This document shows positions 30,194 to 39,250 of a stretch of 64,000 bases of DNA, one piece after another. The stretch spans positions 1 to 64,000 of the forward strand of contig CABZCN010000002.1 in assembly GCA_902524245.1 (NCBI GenBank), read 5' to 3'. Origin of the DNA: an uncultured Alphaproteobacteria bacterium (GTDB lineage: Bacteria > Pseudomonadota > Alphaproteobacteria > HIMB59). The notes below the pieces were generated by a model. The model ran no database searches. It was not told where the DNA came from and was given only the letters and a program-made list of their open reading frames with translations. Position 1 is the stretch's first letter. Each line of letters starts with the position of its first letter. The position numbers and the translations under genes were made by a program.

Positions 30194-30889
30194 TTATTTT
30201 TTAAATTTTTTTTTGAATAAAATAATCATAACTATTAGAAAAGCGATAAAACCAAGAGGAATTAAGTATTCTGGCTGGACTATTAAAGAAAAACTTAACT
30301 CTGTTTTGTTTATAAATATTTCTTCTAACCCTTGACCTATACTACCAAAGATAAATGACCATGGGGCTAGCCCAAACAAAGTAGTAAAAAAAAACTTTTT
30401 ATTGTTTGCACCAAGACCTGCTAAAATGAGGTTTTGTATGAAAAAAGGAGCTGCGGGAACAATACGAATTAATGTCATTAACTCTAAATCGTTTTTATTG
30501 AAATAATTTTCAATATAAGAGTATTTATTCAAAAATTTATTTTTAATAAAGTCCGAGAAAAAATTTTTTGCTATTATAAAAATTCCAAAAGCACCAAGTG
30601 TTCCACCAATTAAAGATATGGTTCCACCTATCCATGTGCCAAATAAGAAACCATTTATCATTGATAATAAGGAAGCAAATGGAAAATTACACAAAATTAA
30701 AAAGCTATATAAAATTAAAAATGTGAATATTGAGAATAAGTAGTTCTGAGATATAAAGTTTTGAATAAAGTCTAAATTATAGAAAAATGTTTCAAGTTGA
30801 AAAAAGTCTTTATTTAAAAAATATGTAATCCATAAAATCAGAAAAAATATTAGTAAAAATAAAATTGGTATTTTTTTTGATAATTTCAC
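30194..30889 (-). CDS. TVP38/TMEM64 family membrane protein
   Basis: Multi-TM with SLLSMINGFLFGTWIGGTISLIGGTLGAFGIFIIAKNFF and TLIRIVPAAPFFIQNLILAGLG. Confidence 0.85.
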   Translation of the reverse strand: MKLSKKIPILFLLIFFLILWITYFLNKDFFQLETFFYNLDFIQNFISQNYLFSIFTFLILYSFLILCNFPFASLLSMINGFLFGTWIGGTISLIGGTLGAFGIFIIAKNFFSDFIKNKFLNKYSYIENYFNKNDLELMTLIRIVPAAPFFIQNLILAGLGANNKKFFFTTLFGLAPWSFIFGSIGQGLEEIFINKTELSFSLIVQPEYLIPLGFIAFLIVMIILFKKKFKK

Positions 30890-31617
30890 TAGATAAGTAG
30901 CATTTCTAGTGATGGTAAAATTGAATTTAGTTGAAATCCTAAAGATTGAATAGATCCATTAAAGATTAAAATACCTGTAACTAGCAAAATAACACCAGTA
31001 ATGAATTGAAAATAACGAATATATTTATTTAAAAAACTTGTCATGATCAATATTTTACTCATCATTAATCCGACAACTATAAAAGGAACCGCCAAACCAA
31101 TTGAGTAAAAAGACAATAATATAATTCCATTTACACTATCCTTAATAGCAACAGCTAATACAGAGCCTAAAATTGGTCCAATGCATGGACTCCAGCCAAA
31201 TGCAAAAGCAACTCCAATTATAAATGGAAAAAAATGATTATTTTGAAAACCTTGTAAATGGAACTTACGCTCAAAATCTAAAAAAGGTATTTTAATTATT
31301 CCAATAAAATATAGTCCCAAAATAACTATTAGTATTCCTGATATAAAATTAAGTTGTTTTTTAAAACCAAAAAATATGTCACTCAAAAAATCAATAGAGG
31401 CACCCATTATTATAAAGACAAAAGAAAAACCCAGAGTAAATAATAGAATATGAGGTAATAACTTTAGTGTGTTTGCTGCTGATGAATTTTGTAAATCTGC
31501 AAAAGATTTGCCGACGATATATGATATAAATCCTGGAACTATGGGCAGAACACAAGGCGAGAGAAAACTGAGAATACCAGCTAAAAAAGCTATAGTTAGA
31601 GGGATATCTTGAACCAT
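30889..31617 (-). CDS. ccdA: Cytochrome c biogenesis protein CcdA (DsbD TM domain family)
   Basis: AFLAGILSFLSPCVLPIVPGFISYIVG...GVAFAFGWSPCIGPILGSVLA. Confidence 0.93.
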   Translation of the reverse strand: MVQDIPLTIAFLAGILSFLSPCVLPIVPGFISYIVGKSFADLQNSSAANTLKLLPHILLFTLGFSFVFIIMGASIDFLSDIFFGFKKQLNFISGILIVILGLYFIGIIKIPFLDFERKFHLQGFQNNHFFPFIIGVAFAFGWSPCIGPILGSVLAVAIKDSVNGIILLSFYSIGLAVPFIVVGLMMSKILIMTSFLNKYIRYFQFITGVILLVTGILIFNGSIQSLGFQLNSILPSLEMLLI

Positions 31618-31657
31618 GAAATTATAGTAACATTATACTATCCATACAATAACACAG

Positions 31658-32275
31658 ATGTTTGATCGCCAAATTCAAAATTTCACCCAAAAGCCCTTAA
31701 TAATAATAGCTAAACTTTTTTTAAAGTTTTTAAAACCTAATCAAATGACAATATTAGGTTTCATATTAGGTTTTTTTATGTGTATTTTAATTTTTTTTCA
31801 GTTCTATTTTGCTGCAATAGCACTTTTACTTTTGAATAGATTTTGTGATGGCTTAGATGGAACAATGGCCAGACTAACAACCCCTACTCCTTTGGGTGGA
31901 TATTTAGATATTGTCAGTGACTTCACAATTTATTCTGGATTTGTTTTAGCATTTGGGTTCAGTAATAGTAGTTACACAACTTTATCAATGATTTTACTTT
32001 TTTTGTACATAGGAACGGGTACAACATTTCTTGCAAAAGCTGCAATTCAAACTCAATTAGATAAAATCTCAGAGACAAATGATGCTATTGATGTATTACC
32101 AAAAAGTTTTCATTACACATCCGGATTAGTTGAAGGTACAGAAACAATAATTTTCATGGTTTTGTGTCTCTTATTTCCAAATTTTTTTATTTTAATATCT
32201 ATTATTTTTGGGATTTTATGTTTTATAACTTTTATATCTAGGGTTATTGTTTGTTACGTTGAATTTAATTTATAA
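31658..32275 (+). CDS. CDP-alcohol phosphatidyltransferase family protein
   Basis: NRFCDGLDGTMARLTTPTPLGGYLDIVSDF matches DGx2ARx8Gx3Dx3D. Confidence 0.9.
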   Translation: MFDRQIQNFTQKPLIIIAKLFLKFLKPNQMTILGFILGFFMCILIFFQFYFAAIALLLLNRFCDGLDGTMARLTTPTPLGGYLDIVSDFTIYSGFVLAFGFSNSSYTTLSMILLFLYIGTGTTFLAKAAIQTQLDKISETNDAIDVLPKSFHYTSGLVEGTETIIFMVLCLLFPNFFILISIIFGILCFITFISRVIVCYVEFNL

Positions 32276-32621
32276 AAGTTAAATAAGCTTCCATAAACAT
32301 TTTTGAAACAATCATAGTAATCATAAAAAAAGATAATTTTAAAAAAATTCTAGTTATTCTTCCAAGTTCAAAACCTGCATAATAAGCTTCAAATATATCA
32401 AGGTTATTGAAAAACCTCTTATTTACAAAGTTTTTAAGTAAAAAGAATAATTTTGCTAATGGTCTTACGACTACGAAATTTCCAATTATAGAAAATACGA
32501 TAACAATTACTAAACTTACATTCATTGCAAAGGACCAAATAATTAGTGACCCAATCCAGTATCCTAAAAATAGTAACCTCTCCTTTTGCTGAGGGTGAGT
32601 ATAAACTTGAAAGAAATTCAC
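32265..32621 (-). CDS. Small conserved membrane protein of unknown function
   Basis: 118 aa, TM segments; in tight array with downstream genes. Confidence 0.55.
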   Translation of the reverse strand: MNFFQVYTHPQQKERLLFLGYWIGSLIIWSFAMNVSLVIVIVFSIIGNFVVVRPLAKLFFLLKNFVNKRFFNNLDIFEAYYAGFELGRITRIFLKLSFFMITMIVSKMFMEAYLTFIN

Positions 32622-32622
32622 T

Positions 32623-33654
32623 TTATTTTAATCCATCTAAAGCCATTTCACTTGCAATATTAGATGCTAAAATTAAGTCTTTTTGCGATTTTTCTAAAAT
32701 AAATTTTGTGCGTGATTTTATTTTTTTTAGAAGGTCATCTACAATTTTGTCATCTGGTTCGAGGTCTTCTTTAACACTAATTCTTGAACCTAATATAATT
32801 ACGCCACCAGCGTTGGCACAATAATCAGGACAATATAATATTCCTTTGTTATATAATTCTTTTTCTATATCAATATTATCAAGTTGATTGTTTGCTGATC
32901 CAGTAATCATTGATATTTTATTATTTGCAAAATTTAAAAACTCCGTATTTAAATCACCTCCTCCTGCACAAGGAGAGTAAATATCTATTTTTTCAAAGGA
33001 TGTATCTTGGAGTTGACTACAAAATTTATAACCATCTCTCTCAATCAAATCTTTTTTATGCTCTAAGTCAGAAATTTCAATATTTGCACCGTCTTTTTTA
33101 CACAAAGAAGCAATTCTAGATCCAGTCTTACCATATCCTTTGATAAATATATTTTTATTTACTAATGAGTCTTGTCCGAATTTAAATTCGACACATCCTA
33201 ACATTGAGTAATAAACACCTAATGCGGTACCTAATCCGGAGTCAGAACCTATAGGGTTACAAACATGATCTGAGTATTCTCTGAATCCTCTTAAGTCCTC
33301 ATCGACCGTTCCCATATCTCCAGCTGTTATATAAGTACCATTTAGTTTGTTTAAAACTTCTCCAAATAAACTATATGCATCTTTTTTATTTATTTTAGAA
33401 TGAATAGTAGCTTTCCCACCACCAAAGGGAAGTTCAGCCAAAGAATTCTTATATGTCATTGCTTCAGCTAATTTTAAAACATCTTCTTCTTGCTTATTAA
33501 AATCCTGATAATTGAAATATCTACATCCACCCAAGGCAGGGCCTCTTTTAGTATTATGAATAGCAATTACTGAGTAAAAATTAAATTTATCCTCCTCAGC
33601 ATAAACAACTCTTTCAAATCCATCTTTTGATTTATCTTTAATATTTAAAGTCAT
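32623..33654 (-). CDS. Glu/Leu/Phe/Val dehydrogenase family protein (leucine dehydrogenase-like)
   Basis: GPALGGCRYFNYQDFNKQEEDVLKLAEAMTYKNSLAELPFGGGKATIH...TAGDMGTVDEDL...YCPDYCANAGGVI. Confidence 0.92.
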   Translation of the reverse strand: MTLNIKDKSKDGFERVVYAEEDKFNFYSVIAIHNTKRGPALGGCRYFNYQDFNKQEEDVLKLAEAMTYKNSLAELPFGGGKATIHSKINKKDAYSLFGEVLNKLNGTYITAGDMGTVDEDLRGFREYSDHVCNPIGSDSGLGTALGVYYSMLGCVEFKFGQDSLVNKNIFIKGYGKTGSRIASLCKKDGANIEISDLEHKKDLIERDGYKFCSQLQDTSFEKIDIYSPCAGGGDLNTEFLNFANNKISMITGSANNQLDNIDIEKELYNKGILYCPDYCANAGGVIILGSRISVKEDLEPDDKIVDDLLKKIKSRTKFILEKSQKDLILASNIASEMALDGLK

Positions 33655-34075
33655 TACTACTTATATGGTCAATTATTTTAAGGTCTCCTTCTAAAAAATC
33701 ATATTCACGAATATCCTTGATTTCAATCCATTTTAGTTCTTTATGAAAATTATTTATAACCTTACCACTGAAATTATTGACTAAATAAAAATATATGAAT
33801 ACCTTTTTATTCAAGTCTTTATAATTGAAACTATAACTGATCAGTTCCTCATAATTTAATATGTTAATTGATAACTCTTCATTTATTTCTCTAATTAAGG
33901 CCTCTTCATTAGTCTCATCATTTTTGATTTTACCTCCAGGAAATTCCCATTTTAATGGATGATCCTTAAAGTTTGGTCTTTGACATATTAAAAGTTTATT
34001 ATTTTGAAGTATTAAGCCTGCTACAACTTTTATTTGTTCAATTTTCATATTTTGTTTTAGCAATATAAATCCCAA
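33638..34075 (-). CDS. NUDIX hydrolase (MutT-like)
   Basis: WEFPGGKIKNDETNEEALIREINEELSINI matches the Nudix box GX5EX7REUXEEXGU. Confidence 0.92.
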   Translation of the reverse strand: MGFILLKQNMKIEQIKVVAGLILQNNKLLICQRPNFKDHPLKWEFPGGKIKNDETNEEALIREINEELSINILNYEELISYSFNYKDLNKKVFIYFYLVNNFSGKVINNFHKELKWIEIKDIREYDFLEGDLKIIDHISSNDFKY

Positions 34076-34913
34076 TCAGGATTAATGTACTTCCAAAAAA
34101 TTGGATCAATGTTAATTTTTCTTGAAAAAAAAGGTACGCCAATAAGGTTGCAGCAATAGGTTGTATCAAAAGACTTAAAGATGATAAGGAAGCAGATAAA
34201 AATGCTAGAGAGTAAGCTATAAAAGATTGTCCAATGAATTGGCATACAAACCCTAATAAAAATAGAATTGATATCGCGTAAAAAGACTTTGGAACTAAAC
34301 TTTGTTCAAAAAATATCGCGACTAAAAGTAAAATAATTGCACTTACACATCCTGAAAAAAACATAATCGTACTTGAATTTAAATTTTTTCTTAATTGGCT
34401 AATAGTAAGAATATAACAACCATACCAAATTGCAGTTAGAACACCTAAAAGATCTCCCAAAAATTGTGATTTATAAAATTGGAAACTCTCACCTAATAAT
34501 AAGGTCATACCACTCATCGAAATAAATATGGCAATAAAAAAAAACTTAGAAAATTTTTCTTTAAGAAATATTAAAGAAAATAAAATTACAACAATCGGAG
34601 CTAAATTAGATAAAAATGTTGCCTTAGAAACTGTGGTAAGTTTGATAGATAAATGCCAACAAATTAAATCTAATGAAAAAAAGACACCTGAAACAAAAAT
34701 AATTAAAAAATTATTTTTTAAAACAGGAAAGTTTACTTTTTCAATAATTTTCAGTGACCCAAACATTAAAAAAAAGGGAAGGCTCACGAATATTCTAAAA
34801 AAAGCTGTCATTATTGGATCAACCTCTGAGAGTCGAACAAATATAGGAGAAAAAGCAATACTTACTGCACCTATAATCAGTATAAGAAAAGGATTAATTT
34901 TTAAATTAGGCAA
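34038..34913 (-). CDS. EamA/DMT-family transporter
   Basis: 10-TM pattern; RLSEVDPIMTAFFRIFVSLPFF; SLSLLIQPIAATLLAYLFFQEKLTLIQFFGSTLILIGIY. Confidence 0.87.
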   Translation of the reverse strand: MPNLKINPFLILIIGAVSIAFSPIFVRLSEVDPIMTAFFRIFVSLPFFLMFGSLKIIEKVNFPVLKNNFLIIFVSGVFFSLDLICWHLSIKLTTVSKATFLSNLAPIVVILFSLIFLKEKFSKFFFIAIFISMSGMTLLLGESFQFYKSQFLGDLLGVLTAIWYGCYILTISQLRKNLNSSTIMFFSGCVSAIILLLVAIFFEQSLVPKSFYAISILFLLGFVCQFIGQSFIAYSLAFLSASLSSLSLLIQPIAATLLAYLFFQEKLTLIQFFGSTLILIGIYIAKTKYEN

Positions 34914-36102
34914 AAACTTCTTCGGATTTTTCTTTTTCTATAATTGGAAAATGGATGATTGCAGAAAATAGAGAAATTACTATCGCCATTGTCCAAGCTA
35001 TATCGAGTGAACCATAAATATCTATAACTAAACCACCGATAAAAGAGCCAAGAAATGCTCCTGCTTGATGGGAAACCATTACAATCCCAAATAAGGTCGA
35101 AAGGTATCTTGTGCCAAATCTATTTGAAACAATTCCTGAAGTCGGTGGGACAGTTGATAACCATAAAAGACCAATACAACAACTGAAGGCTATAATTGTG
35201 AAATTGTTTGTAGGCAAAATTAACAATAAAAAAATTACTATGCTTCTTACAAAATATATAAACGATAATATATATTTTTTTTTAATAATGCCTGAAACCT
35301 TTCCTGAAATTAAAGTACCAATCATATTAAATAATCCAATTAAAGTAAGTCCTGTTGCAGCTATTGTAGTTTCTAAACCTTTAATTTTTGCAAAAACTGG
35401 AAGATAGTTTGAAATTAAAGCAACATGTAAGCCACAAACAAAAAATCCTAAAATAAGATAGTTATAACTTTTATCCTTAAAGGCTTTTTTTATAACATCT
35501 GATATTTTTCTTTTTGTAAATTCTTTTTTATCTTTTTTTTGAGGCTTAGGTAAAAGAAATATAAGTGAAAGAGGAATTATGAACAGAAAAAACATAGATG
35601 TAATTTGAAAAGAATAGCTCCATTTAAAGGTTGTGACTAAAAATTGGTTAATAGGTGTAAATATAAACATTCCTGTTGCAGCAAGAGACATAAGTATTCC
35701 TGTAACTGTGCTTTGTGTTTTATCATCCTCAAAATATTTTGAGACTCCTCCAATTATAACTGGTACAGAAATAACACCAGCTGAAATACCTCCAATTATG
35801 CCAATACCAAATAGAAAATGTAATGGGTGTATTGCTGAAGAAGCAACATAGAAACTAAGAGAGACACCAAAGAAACCAAAACAAAGAGTTTTTACATAAC
35901 CCTTTTGTTCAGCAAATGCACCTGCAATGGGTGACATAGCCCCCCAGAACAAATTAAAAAGACCATATGTTAGACCTATAATTGAAGCACTAAAAACTGT
36001 GGAACTTAAAAGATCTGGGACATATATCCCTAGAGACATTCTAAATCCATTTCCAACTGACAGTATTAATCCAGCAACTAAAACTAATAAAAATGTTCTC
36101 AT
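34906..36102 (-). CDS. MFS transporter (OFA/NarK-like)
   Basis: 12-TM, SIIGLTYGLFNLFWGAMSPIAGAFAEQKGYVK motif A-like region. Confidence 0.87.
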   Translation of the reverse strand: MRTFLLVLVAGLILSVGNGFRMSLGIYVPDLLSSTVFSASIIGLTYGLFNLFWGAMSPIAGAFAEQKGYVKTLCFGFFGVSLSFYVASSAIHPLHFLFGIGIIGGISAGVISVPVIIGGVSKYFEDDKTQSTVTGILMSLAATGMFIFTPINQFLVTTFKWSYSFQITSMFFLFIIPLSLIFLLPKPQKKDKKEFTKRKISDVIKKAFKDKSYNYLILGFFVCGLHVALISNYLPVFAKIKGLETTIAATGLTLIGLFNMIGTLISGKVSGIIKKKYILSFIYFVRSIVIFLLLILPTNNFTIIAFSCCIGLLWLSTVPPTSGIVSNRFGTRYLSTLFGIVMVSHQAGAFLGSFIGGLVIDIYGSLDIAWTMAIVISLFSAIIHFPIIEKEKSEEVFA

Positions 36103-36174
36103 TTGCTTAAAATATATGAATCATATCAAAAAAATATGTTTATTTTTGAGGTTAAATATCTATTATACGCCGTC

Positions 36175-36258
36175 ATGGGTTATCCTAAGAAACACAGAGG
36201 CAGAAGAAAAATCGGTTCACGAAAAAGAAGAGCTAAAAGAAGAGCTAAAAAGAAATAG
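36175..36258 (+). CDS. 27-aa extremely basic microprotein (candidate ribosome-associated)
   Basis: Manual translation: MGYPKKHRGRRKIGSRKRRAKRRAKKK*; not in ORF track (too short). Confidence 0.6.
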   Translation: MGYPKKHRGRRKIGSRKRRAKRRAKKK

Positions 36259-36293
36259 TATTTTCAATTATTATAATTTATCCCTGATATTTT

Positions 36294-36761
36294 ATGGTTG
36301 TTTTAAACAGAAGAAGATTTATATCAATACTTATTGGTGGATTATTTGTTGGATATAAACCTTTAGTTGCGATGGAAAAATTAATTCTTTCAGATGAGGA
36401 ATGGAAAATGAGATTGTCAGAAGAAGAGTATTATATTTTGAGGCAGCATGGAACTGAACGACCTGGGTTTAGCGTACTTAACAATGAAAAAAGGAAAGGT
36501 ACCTACCATTGCGCAGGATGTGAATTACCACTATTTTCATCGGAAATGAAATATGATAGCGGAACTGGCTGGCCTTCATTTTTTGATTATCTTCCTAATG
36601 CTTTGGGTTTTAAAACAGATTTTAAATTGGTGTTTCCAAGAAAAGAATATCACTGTGCTAAATGTGGCGGGCATCACGGACATGTTTTCAAAGATGGTCC
36701 AGAACCTACAGGTTTGAGATACTGTAATAACGGTATAGCTTTAAACTTTATACCAGATTAA
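36294..36761 (+). CDS. msrB: Peptide-methionine (R)-S-oxide reductase MsrB with apparent twin-arginine/secretory N-terminus
   Basis: GTYHCAGCELPLFSSEMKYDSGTGWPSFFD...YHCAKCGGHHGHVFKDGPEPTGLRYCNNGIALNF; N-term MVVLNRRRFISILIGGLFVGYKPLVAME. Confidence 0.95.
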   Translation: MVVLNRRRFISILIGGLFVGYKPLVAMEKLILSDEEWKMRLSEEEYYILRQHGTERPGFSVLNNEKRKGTYHCAGCELPLFSSEMKYDSGTGWPSFFDYLPNALGFKTDFKLVFPRKEYHCAKCGGHHGHVFKDGPEPTGLRYCNNGIALNFIPD

Positions 36762-37303
36762 TTTTTTTTAATTAGCAAATACGTTAAAGAAATAGCAAGT
36801 GCTATCTTTAAAAGTTCACTGTAAATAAATGGGTATAAGCCTGCGTTTATAGATTTCTCTAGTCCTATGAAGCTTGATAAATGGGCAATACCACAAACAA
36901 AAATAATTAACGCGCCTATAAAAATAGATAAAATAATTTTTATTAGATTTTTATTAAAAAGGTTTTTTGAAAAATATGCTATTACAAATGAAGCTAAAAT
37001 CATTCCATAAAGAAATCCAAATGTTGGAGACACTACATAACCAAAACCCCCACCAGCAGCAAAGATGGGAAGGCCAATAAGTCCAAGAATAACGTATGAA
37101 ACAGTTGCATAAAATCCAACCATACCCATTGATGCAGCAATAAAATATACAACAAAGGTTTGCAGTGTCATCGGCACAGGATAGAAAGGAATACTAATTT
37201 TACTAGAAACTGATAAGAGAATAATTCCCAAAAGAGAAAATACTATCTTGGATAAATTACTTTGAGCATACTGACTTAAAATTGTTATATTTTTATTTTC
37301 CAT
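36758..37303 (-). CDS. bioY: Biotin transporter BioY
   Basis: SSKISIPFYPVPMTLQTFVVYFIAASMG...YVILGLIGLPIFAAGGGFGYVVSPTFGFLYG. Confidence 0.93.
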   Translation of the reverse strand: MENKNITILSQYAQSNLSKIVFSLLGIILLSVSSKISIPFYPVPMTLQTFVVYFIAASMGMVGFYATVSYVILGLIGLPIFAAGGGFGYVVSPTFGFLYGMILASFVIAYFSKNLFNKNLIKIILSIFIGALIIFVCGIAHLSSFIGLEKSINAGLYPFIYSELLKIALAISLTYLLIKKN

Positions 37304-37341
37304 ATTAATTATTTATAATTTTGAAGTGATTTGTGCAATAA

Positions 37342-38301
37342 TTATAATTGGCCTCTAATCAATTCTTTTAATTTCAATAAATCCTTATTAAATAATCTAA
37401 TACCCTCAGCTAATTTAAAAGATGCCATCTGATTTTCATTTAAATGCCAACGAAATGAGCTCTCATTCACATTAATTCTCTCAATATCTAATGAAGATGA
37501 GTTTTCTTTTGATAATTTAAGTTTAATTTCATCATCGTTTTGGCTTAACTCTTCTAAAAGAGTTGGGCTAATAGTTAATTTATCACATCCAGCTAAATTA
37601 ATTATTTCATCTTTATTTCTAAATGATGCTGCCATAACAATAGTGTTATAATTAAATTTTTTAAAATAATTAAAAATCTTCTCAACGCTCTCAACACCTG
37701 GGTCATTTGATGAGTCATAATCTTTTTGTGTATTTGATTTAAACCAGTCAAGTATCCTTCCCACAAATGGTGAAATTAAAAATGCTCCTGCTTCAGCACA
37801 AGCTATTGCTTGTGTTAAAGAAAAAATGAGTGTGCAATTACAAGATATTCCATCTGCCTCTAATTTTTTTACTGCTTGTATTCCTTCCCATGTGCCTGCA
37901 ATTTTAATTAATATTCTATTCTTGGGGACGCCTGATTGCTCATAGCTATTGATTATTTGCTTTGCCTTTTCAACAGTAGCTTCAGTATTAAATGATAAAT
38001 CAGAGTCGACCTCGGTAGAAACATATCCTGGCACGATTTTTGTTAATTCTATACCAAAAGCAATAGTTAGTTGATCAGCAATGTAATTAACTTGATTCTC
38101 AGTTTGAGAAAATTTTCTACTTTTCGAATTGCTTATTACTTCATCAACTAATTTTTTGTATTTGTTTGATTGAACAGCTTTAAATATTAAAGATGGATTG
38201 GTAGTACAGTCATCTGGGTTAAATTTTTGAATACTGTCAATATCTCCGGTGTCTGCAACAACTGATGAAAATTTTTTAAGACTATCTAATTGAGATACCA
38301 T
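37342..38301 (-). CDS. tal: Transaldolase
   Basis: SVVADTGDIDSIQKFNPDDCTTNPSLIFKA...ILIKIAGTWEGIQAVKKLEADGISCNCTLIFSLTQAIACAEAGAFLISPFVGRILDW. Confidence 0.97.
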   Translation of the reverse strand: MVSQLDSLKKFSSVVADTGDIDSIQKFNPDDCTTNPSLIFKAVQSNKYKKLVDEVISNSKSRKFSQTENQVNYIADQLTIAFGIELTKIVPGYVSTEVDSDLSFNTEATVEKAKQIINSYEQSGVPKNRILIKIAGTWEGIQAVKKLEADGISCNCTLIFSLTQAIACAEAGAFLISPFVGRILDWFKSNTQKDYDSSNDPGVESVEKIFNYFKKFNYNTIVMAASFRNKDEIINLAGCDKLTISPTLLEELSQNDDEIKLKLSKENSSSLDIERINVNESSFRWHLNENQMASFKLAEGIRLFNKDLLKLKELIRGQL

Positions 38302-38357
38302 GAAAATAAATATTCTTTCTTAACGATTGTTTAAGCTATATATTAATTGAACTTCTT

Positions 38358-38864
38358 ATGCAAAAAAAAATAATTATTTGTGGATTAGCAGATATCCAAG
38401 AGTGTGTTGATAAATTCAGCCCAGATAAAATGCTTACCATTATTAATAAAAATTTTGAGCCTGAAACCCCATCAGGTATGGATAAAAATAGACACTTGAA
38501 AATGTTAATTGATGATATTTCTGAGCCAAGAGAGGGATTTATATTACCTGAGAAACATCATACTCAGGAATTATTAGATTTCACAGATGATTGGGATATA
38601 ACCAAACCTATTTTAGTCCATTGTCATATGGGTATAAGTCGATCAACTGCAACAAGTTTAGGCATAGCCGCAAAATACTCCCCTGAAAATATTGAGCTTA
38701 TAATTGAAAACTTAAAAGAAATTGCACCACACGCTAGCCCTAATAAGATTATGATGAGATATTATGATGAAATATTGGGTTTAGATAACAGACTCTATGG
38801 TTCAGTTCCGTACTTTGACCCTGAGCCGATAGAAGAAAGTAGAATAGTAGAGTTAAATTTTTAG
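38358..38864 (+). CDS. Tyrosine/dual-specificity protein phosphatase-like protein
   Basis: PILVHCHMGISRSTATSLGIAAKY matches the HCxxGxxRS P-loop. Confidence 0.87.
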   Translation: MQKKIIICGLADIQECVDKFSPDKMLTIINKNFEPETPSGMDKNRHLKMLIDDISEPREGFILPEKHHTQELLDFTDDWDITKPILVHCHMGISRSTATSLGIAAKYSPENIELIIENLKEIAPHASPNKIMMRYYDEILGLDNRLYGSVPYFDPEPIEESRIVELNF

Positions 38865-38873
38865 GATAACTAA

Positions 38874-39032
38874 ATGAATAATAGTTGTGAAGTATGTAAA
38901 AAAAAGATTGTGGAGCCTTTATATTGGGCTGATCCTAAGTTTTATGATATCCCAAAAAAAGTATTTTTTTGTGATGCCAAATGTTCACTAATTTATTACA
39001 AGAAAATTAAAAAATTATTTAAAAATCAATAA
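38874..39032 (+). CDS. 52-aa four-cysteine zinc-ribbon-like microprotein
   Basis: Manual translation: MNNSCEVCKKKIVEPLYWADPKFYDIPKKVFFCDAKCSLIYYKKIKKLFKNQ*; CxxC...CxxxC; 9 nt after the preceding stop. Confidence 0.7.
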   Translation: MNNSCEVCKKKIVEPLYWADPKFYDIPKKVFFCDAKCSLIYYKKIKKLFKNQ

Positions 39033-39109
39033 ATTCAATACATTTAGCTGTGCAAATTTTGCACAACTAAGTTCTATTATCTGCAATTTGACTTTAGAAA
39101 AAAAATTAG

Positions 39110-39190
39110 TATAAATCATCAATCAAAAAACTAGCTCCATCCTTATTCCTATCCTTACTTATTCCTCCGGAGCTAGTTTTATATAATCCC
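39110..39190 (+). ncRNA. Candidate small RNA: consensus-like promoter plus 12-bp stem enclosing a CCU-rich 30-nt loop
   Basis: TTGACT (39088-39093)-16 nt-TATAAA (39110-39115), then AAAACTAGCTCC (39127-39138) / GGAGCTAGTTTT (39169-39180) with loop ATCCTTATTCCTATCCTTACTTATTCCTCC. Confidence 0.5.
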
Positions 39191-39250
39191 TCAAAATAAC
39201 AAATTAAACTTAAACTTTATTATAATATTGAATTGATATAATTTTTTAAT

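Noticed and set aside
35927-36358. 143-aa plus-strand ORF overlapping the MFS gene and the start of msrB
   Set aside because: Mostly antisense to the MFS transporter and out of frame with the basic microprotein and msrB; composition looks like frame-shadow sequence.
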